Origin: Oscillospiraceae bacterium
GTDB taxonomy: Bacteria > Bacillota > Clostridia > Oscillospirales > Ruminococcaceae
NCBI GenBank assembly: GCA_017848125.1
Contig: JAGAJY010000092.1
Coordinates: 1-40,549, forward strand
DNA: 40,549 nt
Direction: 5' to 3'
Part shown: piece by piece, positions 13,870-21,532 of the stretch
Layout of the letters: the number at the start of each line of letters is the position of its first letter
How positions within the stretch are numbered: position 1 is the first letter of the stretch
Notes under the pieces: model-generated
The model's input: the letters and a program-made list of their open reading frames with translations, nothing else
What the model was told of the DNA's origin: nothing
Databases searched by the model: none
Translations under genes and position numbers: made by a program

Positions 13870-15306
13870 TTAGACGTTGATTTCTGCGGATTCGTGAGTA
13901 AGGTCGCTGTATCTGTCAAGAACAGGCTTTACGCACTCGGAAAGGAACTCGGAAACCTGCTCAGAGCTTCTGCCCGTGTAGTTCTCGGGAACGAGGATAG
14001 CCTCAATGTCCTCACGCTTCAGACCGAAGGAATCATCAGCGAGAATACGCTCGATAAGGTCGTTTTCAAGACCCTCCTCCTTAACCTGCTTGCCTGCCTC
14101 CATAGCATATGTACGTATCTTTTCGTGAAGCTCCTGACGGTTTCCGCCCTTCTTCACAGCGTCCATCATAATGTTTTCCGAAGCCATGAAAGGAAGCTCC
14201 TTCATGATTCTCTGACGGATAACCTTGGGATATACCACAGGATTTGCGGTAACATTCATCATAATGTTGAGGATAGCGTCGCAGGCAAGGAAGCCCTCTG
14301 CAACGGAGATTCTCTTGTTTGCGGAATCGTCGAGAGTTCTCTCAAACCACTGTGTACCTGCGGTAAATGCAGGATTGAGCATATCTATCATCAGGTATCT
14401 TGCAAGAGCGGTGATACGCTCGCAGCGCATAGGATTTCTCTTGTAGGGCATTGCCGAAGAGCCTATCTGATTCTTCTCAAAGGGCTCTTCCATTTCCTTG
14501 AAGTTCTGGAGGATTCTCATATCGTTTGCAAACTTCATAGCCGACTGAGCAATGTTTCCGAGAGTATTCACTATCTGGGAATCTATCTTTCTGGAATAGG
14601 TCTGACCCGAAACGGGAACAACAGCGTCAAAGCCCATTTCCTCAGCTATCATCTTTTCAAGCTCCTTCACCTTTGAGCTGTCGCCCTCAAAAAGCTCCTT
14701 GAAGGAAGCCTGTGTGCCTGTTGTGCCCTTTGAGCCGAGAAGCTTAAGACCCTTTATTCTGTATTCAAGCTCATCTAAATCCATAAGAAGCTCATTTATC
14801 CAGAGAGTCGCTCTCTTGCCCACAGTGGTAAGCTGTGCAGGCTGAAGATGTGTGTAAGCAAGGGCAGGCATATCCTTGTACTTTTCAGCAAAGCCGGCAA
14901 GCTGTGAAATAACGGTAACAAGCTTTCTGAGGATAAGCTCCATTGCGTCTCTCATAATGATGATGTCGGTATTGTCACCTACATAGCAGGAGGTTGCGCC
15001 AAGATGGATTATACCCGCAGCCTTGGGGCATACCTGACCGTAGGTATAAACGTGAGCCATAACGTCGTGGCGCACGAGCTTTTCACGCTCTGCGGCGCAC
15101 TCGTAGTCAATATTTTCGATATTAGCCTCAAGCTCATCTACCTGCTCCTGAGTAACAGGCAGACCCAGCTTCATTTCTGCTCTTGCCAGAGCCACCCAAA
15201 GACGGCGCCATGTGGTGAATTTCTTGTCTGCGGAGAAAATATACTGCATTTCCTTGCTTGAATAGCGGGTGCAGAAGGGGGATTCGTATGTGCTTGTATC
15301 CTTCAA
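13870..15306 (-). CDS. purB: Adenylosuccinate lyase
   Basis: PurB cleaves SAICAR to AICAR and adenylosuccinate to AMP, each with release of fumarate, in purine synthesis. Visible features: HDVMAHVYTYG (about residues 77-87) and GATSCYVGDNTDI at about 100-112, the catalytic His in TYTHLQPAQ-like AYTHLQPAQLTTVGKRATLW, and the fumarase/ASL signature GSSAMPYKRNPMRCERI at about residue 283. Length is about 478 residues, normal. The frame opens at a TTG at 15330, but GAAAGGAAG lies downstream of that. I therefore place the start at TTG 15306 (then KDTSTYESP). It is a single gene with its own promoter; its stop codon touches a dispersed repeat. Confidence 0.95.
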   Translation of the reverse strand: MKDTSTYESPFCTRYSSKEMQYIFSADKKFTTWRRLWVALARAEMKLGLPVTQEQVDELEANIENIDYECAAEREKLVRHDVMAHVYTYGQVCPKAAGIIHLGATSCYVGDNTDIIIMRDAMELILRKLVTVISQLAGFAEKYKDMPALAYTHLQPAQLTTVGKRATLWINELLMDLDELEYRIKGLKLLGSKGTTGTQASFKELFEGDSSKVKELEKMIAEEMGFDAVVPVSGQTYSRKIDSQIVNTLGNIAQSAMKFANDMRILQNFKEMEEPFEKNQIGSSAMPYKRNPMRCERITALARYLMIDMLNPAFTAGTQWFERTLDDSANKRISVAEGFLACDAILNIMMNVTANPVVYPKVIRQRIMKELPFMASENIMMDAVKKGGNRQELHEKIRTYAMEAGKQVKEEGLENDLIERILADDSFGLKREDIEAILVPENYTGRSSEQVSEFLSECVKPVLDRYSDLTHESAEINV

Positions 15307-15344
15307 TTCAATAACTTCCTTTCGGGGCAAAATATATTACGCAC

Positions 15345-15373
15345 ATTATACCACATTCTGAGTTAAATGTCAA
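15345..15373 (-). promoter_or_regulatory. purB promoter
   Basis: Minus strand: TTGACA, 17 bases, TATAAT, with TGTGG immediately before the -10, about 38 bases upstream of the chosen start. No purine riboswitch or PurBox is visible in the short leader. Confidence 0.85.
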
Positions 15374-15402
15374 ATCATTTCCTGTCTTGTCTGTTAATGA
15401 AT

Positions 15403-15424
15403 AAGCATTTTGCCCAAAATGCTT
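15403..15424. terminator. Perfect short hairpin between purB and the small genes
   Basis: AAGCATTTTG and CAAAATGCTT are separated by two bases, followed by TTAGG rather than a T-run. It could be a weak terminator or a protein-binding palindrome upstream of purB. Confidence 0.4.
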
Positions 15425-15432
15425 TTAGGATA

Positions 15433-15473
15433 CAAAAAACTGCCTTGATTCCTCAAAGCGGTTTAGAATGTTA
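15433..15473 (-). terminator. Terminator of the small-gene cluster
   Basis: On the minus strand the outer stem AAACCGC/GCAGTTT (one mismatch) encloses CTTTGA/TCAAGG and is followed by six Ts. It lies about 35 bases after the stop at 15504. Confidence 0.6.
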
Positions 15474-15503
15474 TAAAACCGAAAGCTCATCACCCTTTTT
15501 CGT

Positions 15504-15698
15504 CTAATCAGCATTTGTAACTATAGTAGTACTTTTGCTGATATCTGAAAGATTCCCGTTGATGTCTGTAAACCTGCTGCCGTTTCTGATATTGATGTTT
15601 ACTCCTTCAATCGTTACAGAAAACATATTGCCAACAGGGAATACATCAGAAACCTTTAACATAATTAAGAACTCATATTTGTGTGAAATGCTACTCAA
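15504..15698 (-). CDS. Small hypothetical protein, beta-rich
   Basis: I do not recognise this protein (64 residues from TTG 15698, or 52 from ATG 15662). The sequence after MLKVSDVFPVGNMFSVTIEG is beta-strand-like, with alternating hydrophobic residues and NGSRFTDINGN turns. It vaguely resembles an EF-Tu domain-2 barrel segment but is too short to be sure. The TTG start overlaps the stop of the preceding zinc-ribbon gene by eight bases, which suggests coupled translation. Neither start has a clear ribosome site. It is followed by a terminator. Confidence 0.5.
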   Translation of the reverse strand: MSSISHKYEFLIMLKVSDVFPVGNMFSVTIEGVNINIRNGSRFTDINGNLSDISKSTTIVTNAD

Positions 15699-15879
15699 TA
15701 TTGATTATCGGGTCAATAATGATACAATCACTACATTTGGGGTTTGAACAGTAGAATGAATGGGCATTTTCGACAGATGCGTTATACGGAACATAATATC
15801 CATTGCTGCATTTCCTGCAATCCGTTTTCTTGCCTTGGACAATCTTTTCGATAAGATCAATAGGAGCTGTTATATCCAT
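15691..15879 (-). CDS. Small zinc-ribbon-like protein
   Basis: This 62-residue protein has a cysteine pattern of a metal-binding ribbon: TDCRKCSNGYYVPYN, then about 19 residues after the first pair, FYCSNPKCSDC. The N-terminal MDITAPIDLIEKIVQGK is a short helix. This layout resembles small rubredoxin/zinc-ribbon proteins, but I cannot name a family. AAAGGG lies 11 bases upstream of the ATG. It lies between two other small genes on the same strand, probably one transcript from the promoter at 16221-16250. Confidence 0.6.
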   Translation of the reverse strand: MDITAPIDLIEKIVQGKKTDCRKCSNGYYVPYNASVENAHSFYCSNPKCSDCIIIDPIINIE

Positions 15880-15933
15880 TTACTGCACTGCCCTTTCTGA
15901 AATCAAATCTAAAATAAACTAAAAAACAAAGCA

Positions 15934-16152
15934 TTACAAAAGACTTTCAAGATTGATGTCAAGCCCAAAAGCTTTTATATCAACACCTCTCGCAATAAGT
16001 TCATTCTTTATCGTATCAAGAATTTCGTAGTACGCTGTTCTTTTGCCGCTTGAAAAATCAGAATCATCATCTTCCGACAGGGCATCATTGGCATTGCTCA
16101 ATACCCTTGAAACAATATATTCCAATTCTGCGGCTGTAAGCTGTTTTTTCAC
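15934..16152 (-). CDS. Small hypothetical helical protein
   Basis: I do not recognise this 72-residue protein, read from GTG 16152. It is a helical N-terminal half (KKQLTAAELEYIVSRVLSNA), an acidic middle (SEDDDSD), then a second amphipathic helix with AYYEILDTIKNELIARGVDI. The frame runs further upstream, but GAAGGCGG sits eight bases before GTG 16152. It is the first gene of a three-gene small operon and lacks transmembrane segments or cysteines. Confidence 0.6.
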   Translation of the reverse strand: MKKQLTAAELEYIVSRVLSNANDALSEDDDSDFSSGKRTAYYEILDTIKNELIARGVDIKAFGLDINLESLL

Positions 16153-16220
16153 TATAACCGCCTTCTTTCTTTGTTTTATCAAAAAAGCTGCATGTTGTAT
16201 TTGTAGTTTTCTATGCGTTA

Positions 16221-16250
16221 ATCATATCATAATTTTATGGGTATTGTCAA
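16221..16250 (-). promoter_or_regulatory. Promoter of the three-gene small cluster
   Basis: Minus strand: TTGACA, 18 bases, TATGAT, about 70 bases upstream of the GTG at 16152. Confidence 0.6.
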
Positions 16251-16365
16251 ACATTCCGAAATCTGTCCCCTGTGCAGTATGACGAATCAAAGCGGCGGCT
16301 GATTTTGCAAATTTGATAAAATCAACGGAAAGTTGTGACAGCAAGGCGAAAATTCAAAAAAATTA

Positions 16366-16394
16366 TAGACAATGCCCCCGAATCGTGATATAAT
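16366..16394 (+). promoter_or_regulatory. Promoter of the PrsA-like lipoprotein gene
   Basis: TAGACA, 17 bases, TATAAT. A small hairpin (TGCCC, TACG, GGGCA) follows in the leader before GAAAGGA and the ATG at 16452. Confidence 0.75.
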
Positions 16395-16451
16395 GTAATC
16401 TGTATGAATTGCCCTACGGGGCAGAAAACTGAAAGGATTGGTTAAATCATA

Positions 16452-17852
16452 ATGGCAAAGCTTAATATAAAGAAAATTGCGGCTCTCGGCTGTGCCGCAG
16501 CAATGCTGGGCTCTCTTACAGCCTGCGGAGAAAACACTACATGGGGCGCAGTAATTGACGGCGAAAAAGTGCCTGCAGGCGTGTTCATCTACTATCTTGA
16601 AACAGCTCATTACGAGGCTCAGACAAGAGTAAACGAGGAAGCAAACTCAGCGGCGGCAGATCTCAGCCCCGAGGGTGCGGCGGCTCAGTCGGGCGAGACT
16701 GTTACAGTTCCCCTTTTCTCCTCACAGATCGACGGCATTGCCGCAAAGGAATGGATATACAACGAAGCAACAGAGTATATGCAGGAATACATCGCCGTTG
16801 AAAACAAGTTTGACGAATACGGTCTGACCCTTTCCGATGAGGACAAGGAAACCGCTCAGGTATATCTTGACCAGATGTGGGAATACGCAGGCGAATACTA
16901 TACCGATATGGGTATCAGTCAGGAGTCCTACAAGTCCATTTTCCTCAACTCCTCAAAGAAGCAGAAGCTTTTTGAAGCGATTTACGGCGAGGGCGGCGAA
17001 AAGGCTGTATCCGATGATGAGATAAAGGCTTATCTTGATGAAAATTACGCTCTTATCAACTACATTGAAGCAGAGCTGAGAGACGGCGAGGGCAATCTCC
17101 TTAAATCCGACGGCAAGGCTGAGCGTATGGAAATGCTTAACGGATATATGGAGCGTTTTAAGAACGGCGAGGATTTTGATATGCTCAATGCGGAATATAC
17201 CGCATACTATAATGAGCTTAAAGCCGCTGCCGAGGCTGCCGCTGCGGAAGCTGCCGCTCAGACAGACGCCGCTCAGACTGAGACAGCCGAAGTAGAGACA
17301 TCTCCTGCCGAAGCTCCTCTTGTAGCGGACGGTGACGAAATATCCGACAGTGACGGTGCAGAAAGCGAAGCTCCCGCAGAAACGGAAGCGCCTGCCGAGG
17401 AAAGCGTTTCCGAGACATCTGCTGAAACCGAAGCCGTTACCGAGGCTGTGACAACAACAGTATCCGAGACTGAGACCACTGCCGAAACAGCTCCCGTTCC
17501 CGAGACTGCCCCCACCTCAGATGCGGCGCTTAATTCCAACAAGACCGCCATTGAAAAGTCTGACGGCAAAACTCCCTGTCCCGAGGTTGCCGAAAAGGTA
17601 TTCAGCGGAATGAACAAGGGCGATGTTGCTGTTGTTGAGACAGCAAACGGCGAATACTATTATCTTGTTGCAAAGCTCGATATCCTTGCGGACGAGGAAT
17701 ATTACCTTTCCGCAAAGTCCTCTCTCCTTTCCGAAATGAAGTCCGAGGAGTTTGATGCGCTTATCGCAGAATGGACTGCGGCACAGACAGTTTCCAAGAA
17801 CACCGAAGCCTACAACAGATACGACCCCCAGAAAATCTTCCAGCAGGGCTGA
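16452..17852 (+). CDS. PrsA-like lipoprotein (peptidyl-prolyl isomerase/foldase type)
   Basis: This is an exported lipoprotein of 466 residues. The signal peptide ends in the lipobox LTAC with the lipid-carrying Cys25. Residues about 30-220 form a helical SurA/PrsA-type chaperone region with a WGAVIDGEKVPAGVFIYYL start (typical of these foldases), and VSDDEIKAYLDENYA. A long disordered insert, about 255-365, is made almost only of Ala, Glu, Thr, Ser and Pro. The last 100 residues (GMNKGDVAVVETANGEYYYL, then AKLDI) look like the end of a parvulin isomerase domain. It likely folds exported proteins at the membrane outer face. The stop codon lies in the middle of a palindromic repeat, so the last residues (QQG) may come from the insertion. 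Confidence 0.75.
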   Translation: MAKLNIKKIAALGCAAAMLGSLTACGENTTWGAVIDGEKVPAGVFIYYLETAHYEAQTRVNEEANSAAADLSPEGAAAQSGETVTVPLFSSQIDGIAAKEWIYNEATEYMQEYIAVENKFDEYGLTLSDEDKETAQVYLDQMWEYAGEYYTDMGISQESYKSIFLNSSKKQKLFEAIYGEGGEKAVSDDEIKAYLDENYALINYIEAELRDGEGNLLKSDGKAERMEMLNGYMERFKNGEDFDMLNAEYTAYYNELKAAAEAAAAEAAAQTDAAQTETAEVETSPAEAPLVADGDEISDSDGAESEAPAETEAPAEESVSETSAETEAVTEAVTTTVSETETTAETAPVPETAPTSDAALNSNKTAIEKSDGKTPCPEVAEKVFSGMNKGDVAVVETANGEYYYLVAKLDILADEEYYLSAKSSLLSEMKSEEFDALIAEWTAAQTVSKNTEAYNRYDPQKIFQQG

Positions 17853-18012
17853 GCCCTGCACCCACCTCGTCAGTGACATATGTGTGAGCCGTTCATTTGC
17901 GGCTCGGTAACGGAAGTTTCACTTGAATCTACAAGCTTGTATTTTGCAGGGCTGAGCCTTGACCCAACTCGCTGGTGACATATGCGTGAGCCGTTCATTT
18001 GCGACTCTTTAA
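17843..18012. repeat. Two divergent copies of the stop-codon-abutting repeat, reversed
   Basis: Copy one starts with GCAGGGCTGAGCCCTGC (17843-17859) and ends with TTTGCGGCTCGGTAACG. Copy two (from 17946) repeats GCAGGGCTGAGCC, TGACATATGCGTGAGCC and CATTTGCGACTC. Their ends match the 70-bp family but the middle differs (GACATATGTGTGAGCC instead of GAGATAACAA). The rest of 17853-18194 holds a terminator, a GCGCAC-type hairpin at 18092-18116 and no gene. Confidence 0.75.
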
Positions 18013-18027
18013 CCAACATATCGGCAT

Positions 18028-18071
18028 AAAAAGCAGAATCAGTATTTTTCGATACGGTTTCTGCTTTTTTC
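18028..18071 (+). terminator. Terminator after the PrsA-like gene
   Basis: AAAAGCAGAA pairs with TTTCTGCTTTT and is followed by more Ts. It is separated from the gene by the repeats at 17843-18012. Confidence 0.8.
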
Positions 18072-18194
18072 ATAATCAGATTACACTAAAGCAACGCACG
18101 AATTTCAGTGCGTTTTGTCAGGCTTACTGCGCTGTAACCGTTTTATATATAAGAAAATTCAGCAGCTCTGACTGCATAAGTTGAGGTGAAACGA

Positions 18195-18701
18195 ATGACT
18201 AAAGAAAAAATAAAAACAGCATTAAAATCTATCTTAAAAGCAATAAAGGTTATGCTGATTATCCTATTCATTCTCACATTGCCGTTTACTATTAAAAGTA
18301 TACCGTTTATCATTGATCAGATACAAGACAACTATGCAGCACAAAAACGATTTAAAGAAATATGCAATTATGTTAGAAAGAATGAACAAGTATTTATAGA
18401 ATTTACAGAATATCAAAGTTCATTAACACTCGAAAGAAAATCTGGTTTTATTATAGAGCATGAAGGGGAAATGCAAGACAAAAGAGATATAATTTTTCAA
18501 TATTTTCGTACATCTTCAACAGGTATTGATGAAGATGGTAATGCAATTGTATCATATCAATGCAAATGCGGAAAATATGGTTCATATGAAATAACGCTGT
18601 TGTACTTTAAAGGCTATGGCAAGAACAGTAATGATGATACCGAAACTTCGGTAACAATAAACGATAACATGAGGATATTTATGCTCAGAACAGGCTTTTG
18701 A
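18195..18701 (+). CDS. Membrane-anchored hypothetical protein
   Basis: This protein (about 168 residues) starts at ATG 18195, eight bases after GAGG. A Lys-rich N-terminus is followed by one strong membrane helix, about residues 17-42 (KVMLIILFILTLPFTIKSIP). The rest is an extracytoplasmic domain with beta-like segments (FIEFTEYQSS, GFIIEHEGEM, AIVSYQCKCGKYGSYEITLL). I do not recognise the family. It opens the AT-rich island at 18195-21456, whose base composition is clearly lower in GC than the genes on either side. Confidence 0.65.
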   Translation: MTKEKIKTALKSILKAIKVMLIILFILTLPFTIKSIPFIIDQIQDNYAAQKRFKEICNYVRKNEQVFIEFTEYQSSLTLERKSGFIIEHEGEMQDKRDIIFQYFRTSSTGIDEDGNAIVSYQCKCGKYGSYEITLLYFKGYGKNSNDDTETSVTINDNMRIFMLRTGF

Positions 18702-18832
18702 CATACATATTTTTTAGCATACAGTCAACTGCTTTCAAGATAAACAGCTGAATATTATATTACAACTGAATTTCCAAAAATGCCAACAGACATTTTTGTA
18801 TTTAAGAAATACCGGAGCGGAGGGTGAATGAT

Positions 18833-19375
18833 ATGTTAAATAAAATAGCAGAACAGCAGCTGCGAAAAGCAGGCTGGTATCCTGGAAGAAAGATTGATAT
18901 TAGGGATCAGATTGATTTCTTGAAAGGCAATAGATACCAAATTTTTGACGCAGGAGTAAAATTCTTAGAAGAATATGGGAAACTACATATTGTAGACAGA
19001 TATATTTCCACATTTGACAACAGTTTGACAGAATGTCATCATACCACATTTGTTAACGAAATTCTGGAGTGCTACAGTGAATATTCGGAGTATGAAAAAT
19101 TTGAGTTTAATCTGTTTGGTCAGTCAAAGGAAAAAATACTGCCAGTTATAATGTTTGAGGATTCCGATCCTATTTATATATTCATATCTGAATTTGGGAA
19201 TTTTTATTGTGATTCGGGTTTATGGGCAGACACTGTAGACGTACTTTGGAACGAATGGTATCATTGGGGGGTGGAAGAGCCGCATGGCATAGTTTTGAAT
19301 TGGAATGAATATTATGCTGGTGAAAAGCGTAAATTTATACCTGCTGCTAACAAGATTAGCAGAAAGTACTTGTAA
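18833..19375 (+). CDS. SUKH-3 domain immunity-type protein, copy 1
   Basis: This is a soluble acidic protein (about 180 residues). The N-terminus LRKAGWYPGRKIDI followed by a helix and KFLEEYGKLHI is the SUKH-3 pattern; this superfamily (with SMI1/KNR4) supplies immunity proteins against contact-delivered or polymorphic toxins. The start at ATG 18833 has GGAGG nine bases upstream. It is followed after 27 bases by a paralogue of similar length that shares the whole N-terminal motif and diverges more strongly toward the C-terminus. No toxin gene is visible nearby, so it may be an orphan immunity gene. Its actual partner is unknown. Confidence 0.75.
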   Translation: MLNKIAEQQLRKAGWYPGRKIDIRDQIDFLKGNRYQIFDAGVKFLEEYGKLHIVDRYISTFDNSLTECHHTTFVNEILECYSEYSEYEKFEFNLFGQSKEKILPVIMFEDSDPIYIFISEFGNFYCDSGLWADTVDVLWNEWYHWGVEEPHGIVLNWNEYYAGEKRKFIPAANKISRKYL

Positions 19376-19402
19376 AAAACGAAAAAGGGGCAGATGAATG
19401 GT

Positions 19403-19939
19403 ATGTTGAATAAAATAGCTGAGCAGCAGCTGCGAAAAGCAGGCTGGTATCCGGGGCGAAAGATAGATATTTCCGACCAAATTAAATTTTGGGAAAGCCT
19501 TGGGTATCAGACATTTGACGCTGCCGTGAAATTCATGGAAGAATACGGAAAACTTCATATTACGGATAAGTATATTTCTTCGTTTGATAATAATTTGAAC
19601 GAAGATCATCATACGACATTTGTTACGGAAATTCTGGAATTTTACAATGAATATACCGAAGAAGATAAGTTTGAATTTAATAATTTCGGATACGCAAAGG
19701 AAAATATATTGCCTGTAATAATGATAGAAGATACGGTCGTATGTTTCATTGGTGAGTCCGGTATTTTTTATAGCGATGACGGATTACGTGCTGAAAATTC
19801 CGAAATATTCTGGAATGAATATTACGGAGGATATGTTGGCACTGACTGCGGCTGGTGCTTGCCGTGGGATAAAATTGGCACAGGTAAACAAAGAACACGT
19901 TTCATCGGAAATGGAAAAGGATGCCGAAATTATATATAA
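19403..19939 (+). CDS. SUKH-3 domain immunity-type protein, copy 2
   Basis: This paralogue of the preceding gene (about 178 residues) begins MLNKIAEQQLRKAGWYPGRK identically. It also shares KFMEEYGKLHITDKYISSFD and HHTTFVTEILEFYNEYTE, while the last third differs (GGYVGTDCGWCLPWDKIGTG). The frame also opens at ATG 19394, which lies only three bases from AAGGGG; the homologous start at 19403 is preferred. Divergent tandem copies are typical of immunity gene arrays that track toxin variants. It is AT-rich like its neighbours and ends about 75 bases before the first duplicated cassette. Confidence 0.75.
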   Translation: MLNKIAEQQLRKAGWYPGRKIDISDQIKFWESLGYQTFDAAVKFMEEYGKLHITDKYISSFDNNLNEDHHTTFVTEILEFYNEYTEEDKFEFNNFGYAKENILPVIMIEDTVVCFIGESGIFYSDDGLRAENSEIFWNEYYGGYVGTDCGWCLPWDKIGTGKQRTRFIGNGKGCRNYI

Positions 19940-20014
19940 TATACCGTATATATCCTTATTATGTTTCGATCAGTGTTAAAAAACAGCTTAATTTCCGCAC
20001 AGTCAATTATATAA

Positions 20015-20275
20015 TTGTTTTATAAAAGATTGCCGTTTACCGGCAACGGCTTTGCCGGAGGGGTAGATACAGATTGTATTACACCTGAGTTCGAGTTTCT
20101 GAAAACAGCAGATAATGGATACGGAGTATATGATATTTTAGACGGAGCAGAGCTTTATAAGGTTACAAAAGATGGCGATGAAGTTCTGTTGGCGATTTAT
20201 GATAGTAAGCGTCCGAACCCTGCACATCCAGATGTTGAAGGGTGCTTTGTAAGATTGGAGGATATTAACAGATGA
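20015..20275 (+). CDS. Duplicated cassette, small gene X1, unknown function
   Basis: I do not recognise this protein (up to 86 residues). The frame opens at TTG 20015 directly after an in-frame TAA, and has no ATG and no ribosome site in front, so it could be a 5'-truncated remnant or a weakly translated gene. It contains LPFTGNGFAGGVDTDC, TPEFEFLKTADNGYGVYDIL, then DGAELYKVTK. The first ~180 bases are almost identical to 20757-20942, with only a handful of differences. It overlaps the next gene by four bases (ATGA), arguing that at least the end is translated. A 7-bp hairpin (CCGGCAA/TTGCCGG) precedes a GGAGGGG sequence inside the frame. Confidence 0.5.
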   Translation: MFYKRLPFTGNGFAGGVDTDCITPEFEFLKTADNGYGVYDILDGAELYKVTKDGDEVLLAIYDSKRPNPAHPDVEGCFVRLEDINR

Positions 20276-20751
20276 AAAATGGTAAGTATGCTATATATAA
20301 AGGTAATGAATACCCAATATATAATGGTGTAATAGAAAATAAAAATGCTATTATTTTAATTTCTCATAATAAAAACGACATACAAGTTGGTTTTGCATTG
20401 TCATATAGTGAAAAATATATGAGAGAACATAATTTTTTTACTTGTGAAAAAGAAGTTTCAAAAAGCGAAATAACAGAAGCGTATAAAATAGAAACAACTG
20501 CAATATATAAAGCCCAAAAATATTATGTTGACCGCGCATCAACTCAGGGCGAAGATATGGTTAGAATATATACTTCACCAATAAGTACTGTAAAGGAAAC
20601 TGAATTGTATAATGAATACAAGAAAAATGGGTTTAGTGACGGTATGAAGTTTGAATATGGGGATGTGTTATTATATAAATATGTTTCTGTAAATGACCCC
20701 GATTTACAGCTGATTGAAAAAAGGACTGAGATTGACATAAATAAGCTGTAA
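20272..20751 (+). CDS. Duplicated cassette, gene Y1, unknown function
   Basis: This hypothetical soluble protein (159 residues) starts at ATG 20272, overlapping X1 by four bases, with GGAGGA ten or so bases upstream. It begins MKNGKYAIYKGNEYPIYNG and has a mid-motif VSKSEITEAYKIETTAIYKA. It ends DPDLQLIEKRTEIDINKL, the same last 18 residues as Y2 at 20999-21454. Between these fixed parts the two proteins differ strongly. No domain is recognised; with SUKH-3 genes directly upstream an immunity role is plausible but unproven. Confidence 0.65.
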   Translation: MKNGKYAIYKGNEYPIYNGVIENKNAIILISHNKNDIQVGFALSYSEKYMREHNFFTCEKEVSKSEITEAYKIETTAIYKAQKYYVDRASTQGEDMVRIYTSPISTVKETELYNEYKKNGFSDGMKFEYGDVLLYKYVSVNDPDLQLIEKRTEIDINKL

Positions 20752-20756
20752 AATAA

Positions 20757-20999
20757 TTGTTTTATAAAAGATTGCCGTTTACCGGCAACGGCTTTGCCGG
20801 AGGGGTAGATACAGATTGTATTACACCTGAGTTCGAGTTTCTGAAAACAGCAGATAATGGATATGGTGTATATGATATTTTAGACGGAGCAGAGCTTTAT
20901 AAGGTTACAAAAGAAGGCGATGAAGTTCTGTTGGCGATATATAAGAAGTCACCAAATGAAAGTAGTGGTAAGTTTATTAGATTGGAGGACTTGGAATAA
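20757..20999 (+). CDS. Duplicated cassette, small gene X2, unknown function
   Basis: This is the second copy of X1 (80 residues from TTG 20757), beginning just after the stop of Y1. The first 60 residues are almost the same as X1 (one visible change, KDGDE to KEGDE). The C-terminus then switches to KKSPNESSGKFIRLEDLE while keeping the RLED ending. It too lacks an ATG and has a stop codon immediately before the TTG, showing that the duplication carried the same upstream boundary. Its TAA overlaps the ATG of Y2 (TAATG). Confidence 0.5.
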   Translation: MFYKRLPFTGNGFAGGVDTDCITPEFEFLKTADNGYGVYDILDGAELYKVTKEGDEVLLAIYKKSPNESSGKFIRLEDLE

Positions 21000-21454
21000 T
21001 GAAATCAGGTACATATTTTGTTTATCATGGTAAAGAGTATATGGATAGTACAAAATCAGTGCCTAAAGGGTATAAAATATTACTATCAGGAAATAAGGAT
21101 GATTTAGACGACGGCTTTTATTGTACAGAATCAGAAAACTTTATGAAAAAGTTTGGTTTTGTTTGCGAGAAAAGAGTTCCGAAAAGCGAAATAACCGAAG
21201 CTTATGAAATAAGAACATATGCGATATATCGTGAAAAAAAGTTCGATGTTAACCCTTGGTATGAAGATATTCAACTAATTATTGGTTTTGACAGAATAAC
21301 AGAGGCAGATAAAATAAAAGAAATCAAATCATGGGGATTTATAGAATTACAGTATGAAAGAACAACTACAACTTTTGAAAAAATAGTCTCGATTGATGAC
21401 CCTGATTTACAGCTGATTGAAAAAAGGACTGAGATTGACATAAATAAGCTGTAA
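20999..21454 (+). CDS. Duplicated cassette, gene Y2, unknown function
   Basis: This paralogue of Y1 (151 residues) starts at ATG 20999 with GGAGG nine or so bases upstream. It shares VPKSEITEAYEIRTYAIYRE in the middle and the identical C-terminal DPDLQLIEKRTEIDINKL with Y1, with little similarity elsewhere. The 3' ends of Y1 and Y2 are nearly identical at DNA level for about 55 bases, ending in the stop. A hairpin (CTGTAAAACGG/CCGTTTTACAG) begins at the stop codon and closes the island. Function unknown. Confidence 0.65.
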   Translation: MKSGTYFVYHGKEYMDSTKSVPKGYKILLSGNKDDLDDGFYCTESENFMKKFGFVCEKRVPKSEITEAYEIRTYAIYREKKFDVNPWYEDIQLIIGFDRITEADKIKEIKSWGFIELQYERTTTTFEKIVSIDDPDLQLIEKRTEIDINKL

Positions 21455-21499
21455 AACGGACTGCCGCAGCCCGTTTTACAGCCATTTGAAAAAAAGGCA

Positions 21500-21529
21500 T
21501 AAAAAACTGCACAGCTATTGCTGCGCAGA
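21500..21529 (-). terminator. Terminator of tRNA-Leu
   Basis: On the minus strand CTGCGCAGC, four bases, GCTGTGCAG, then six Ts, starting a few bases after the tRNA CCA end. Confidence 0.8.
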
Positions 21530-21532
21530 ATC

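Noticed and set aside
13612..14676. Plus-strand open frame of 354 codons across the repeats and purB
   Set aside because: Its first part is translated repeat units and the rest is antisense to purB.
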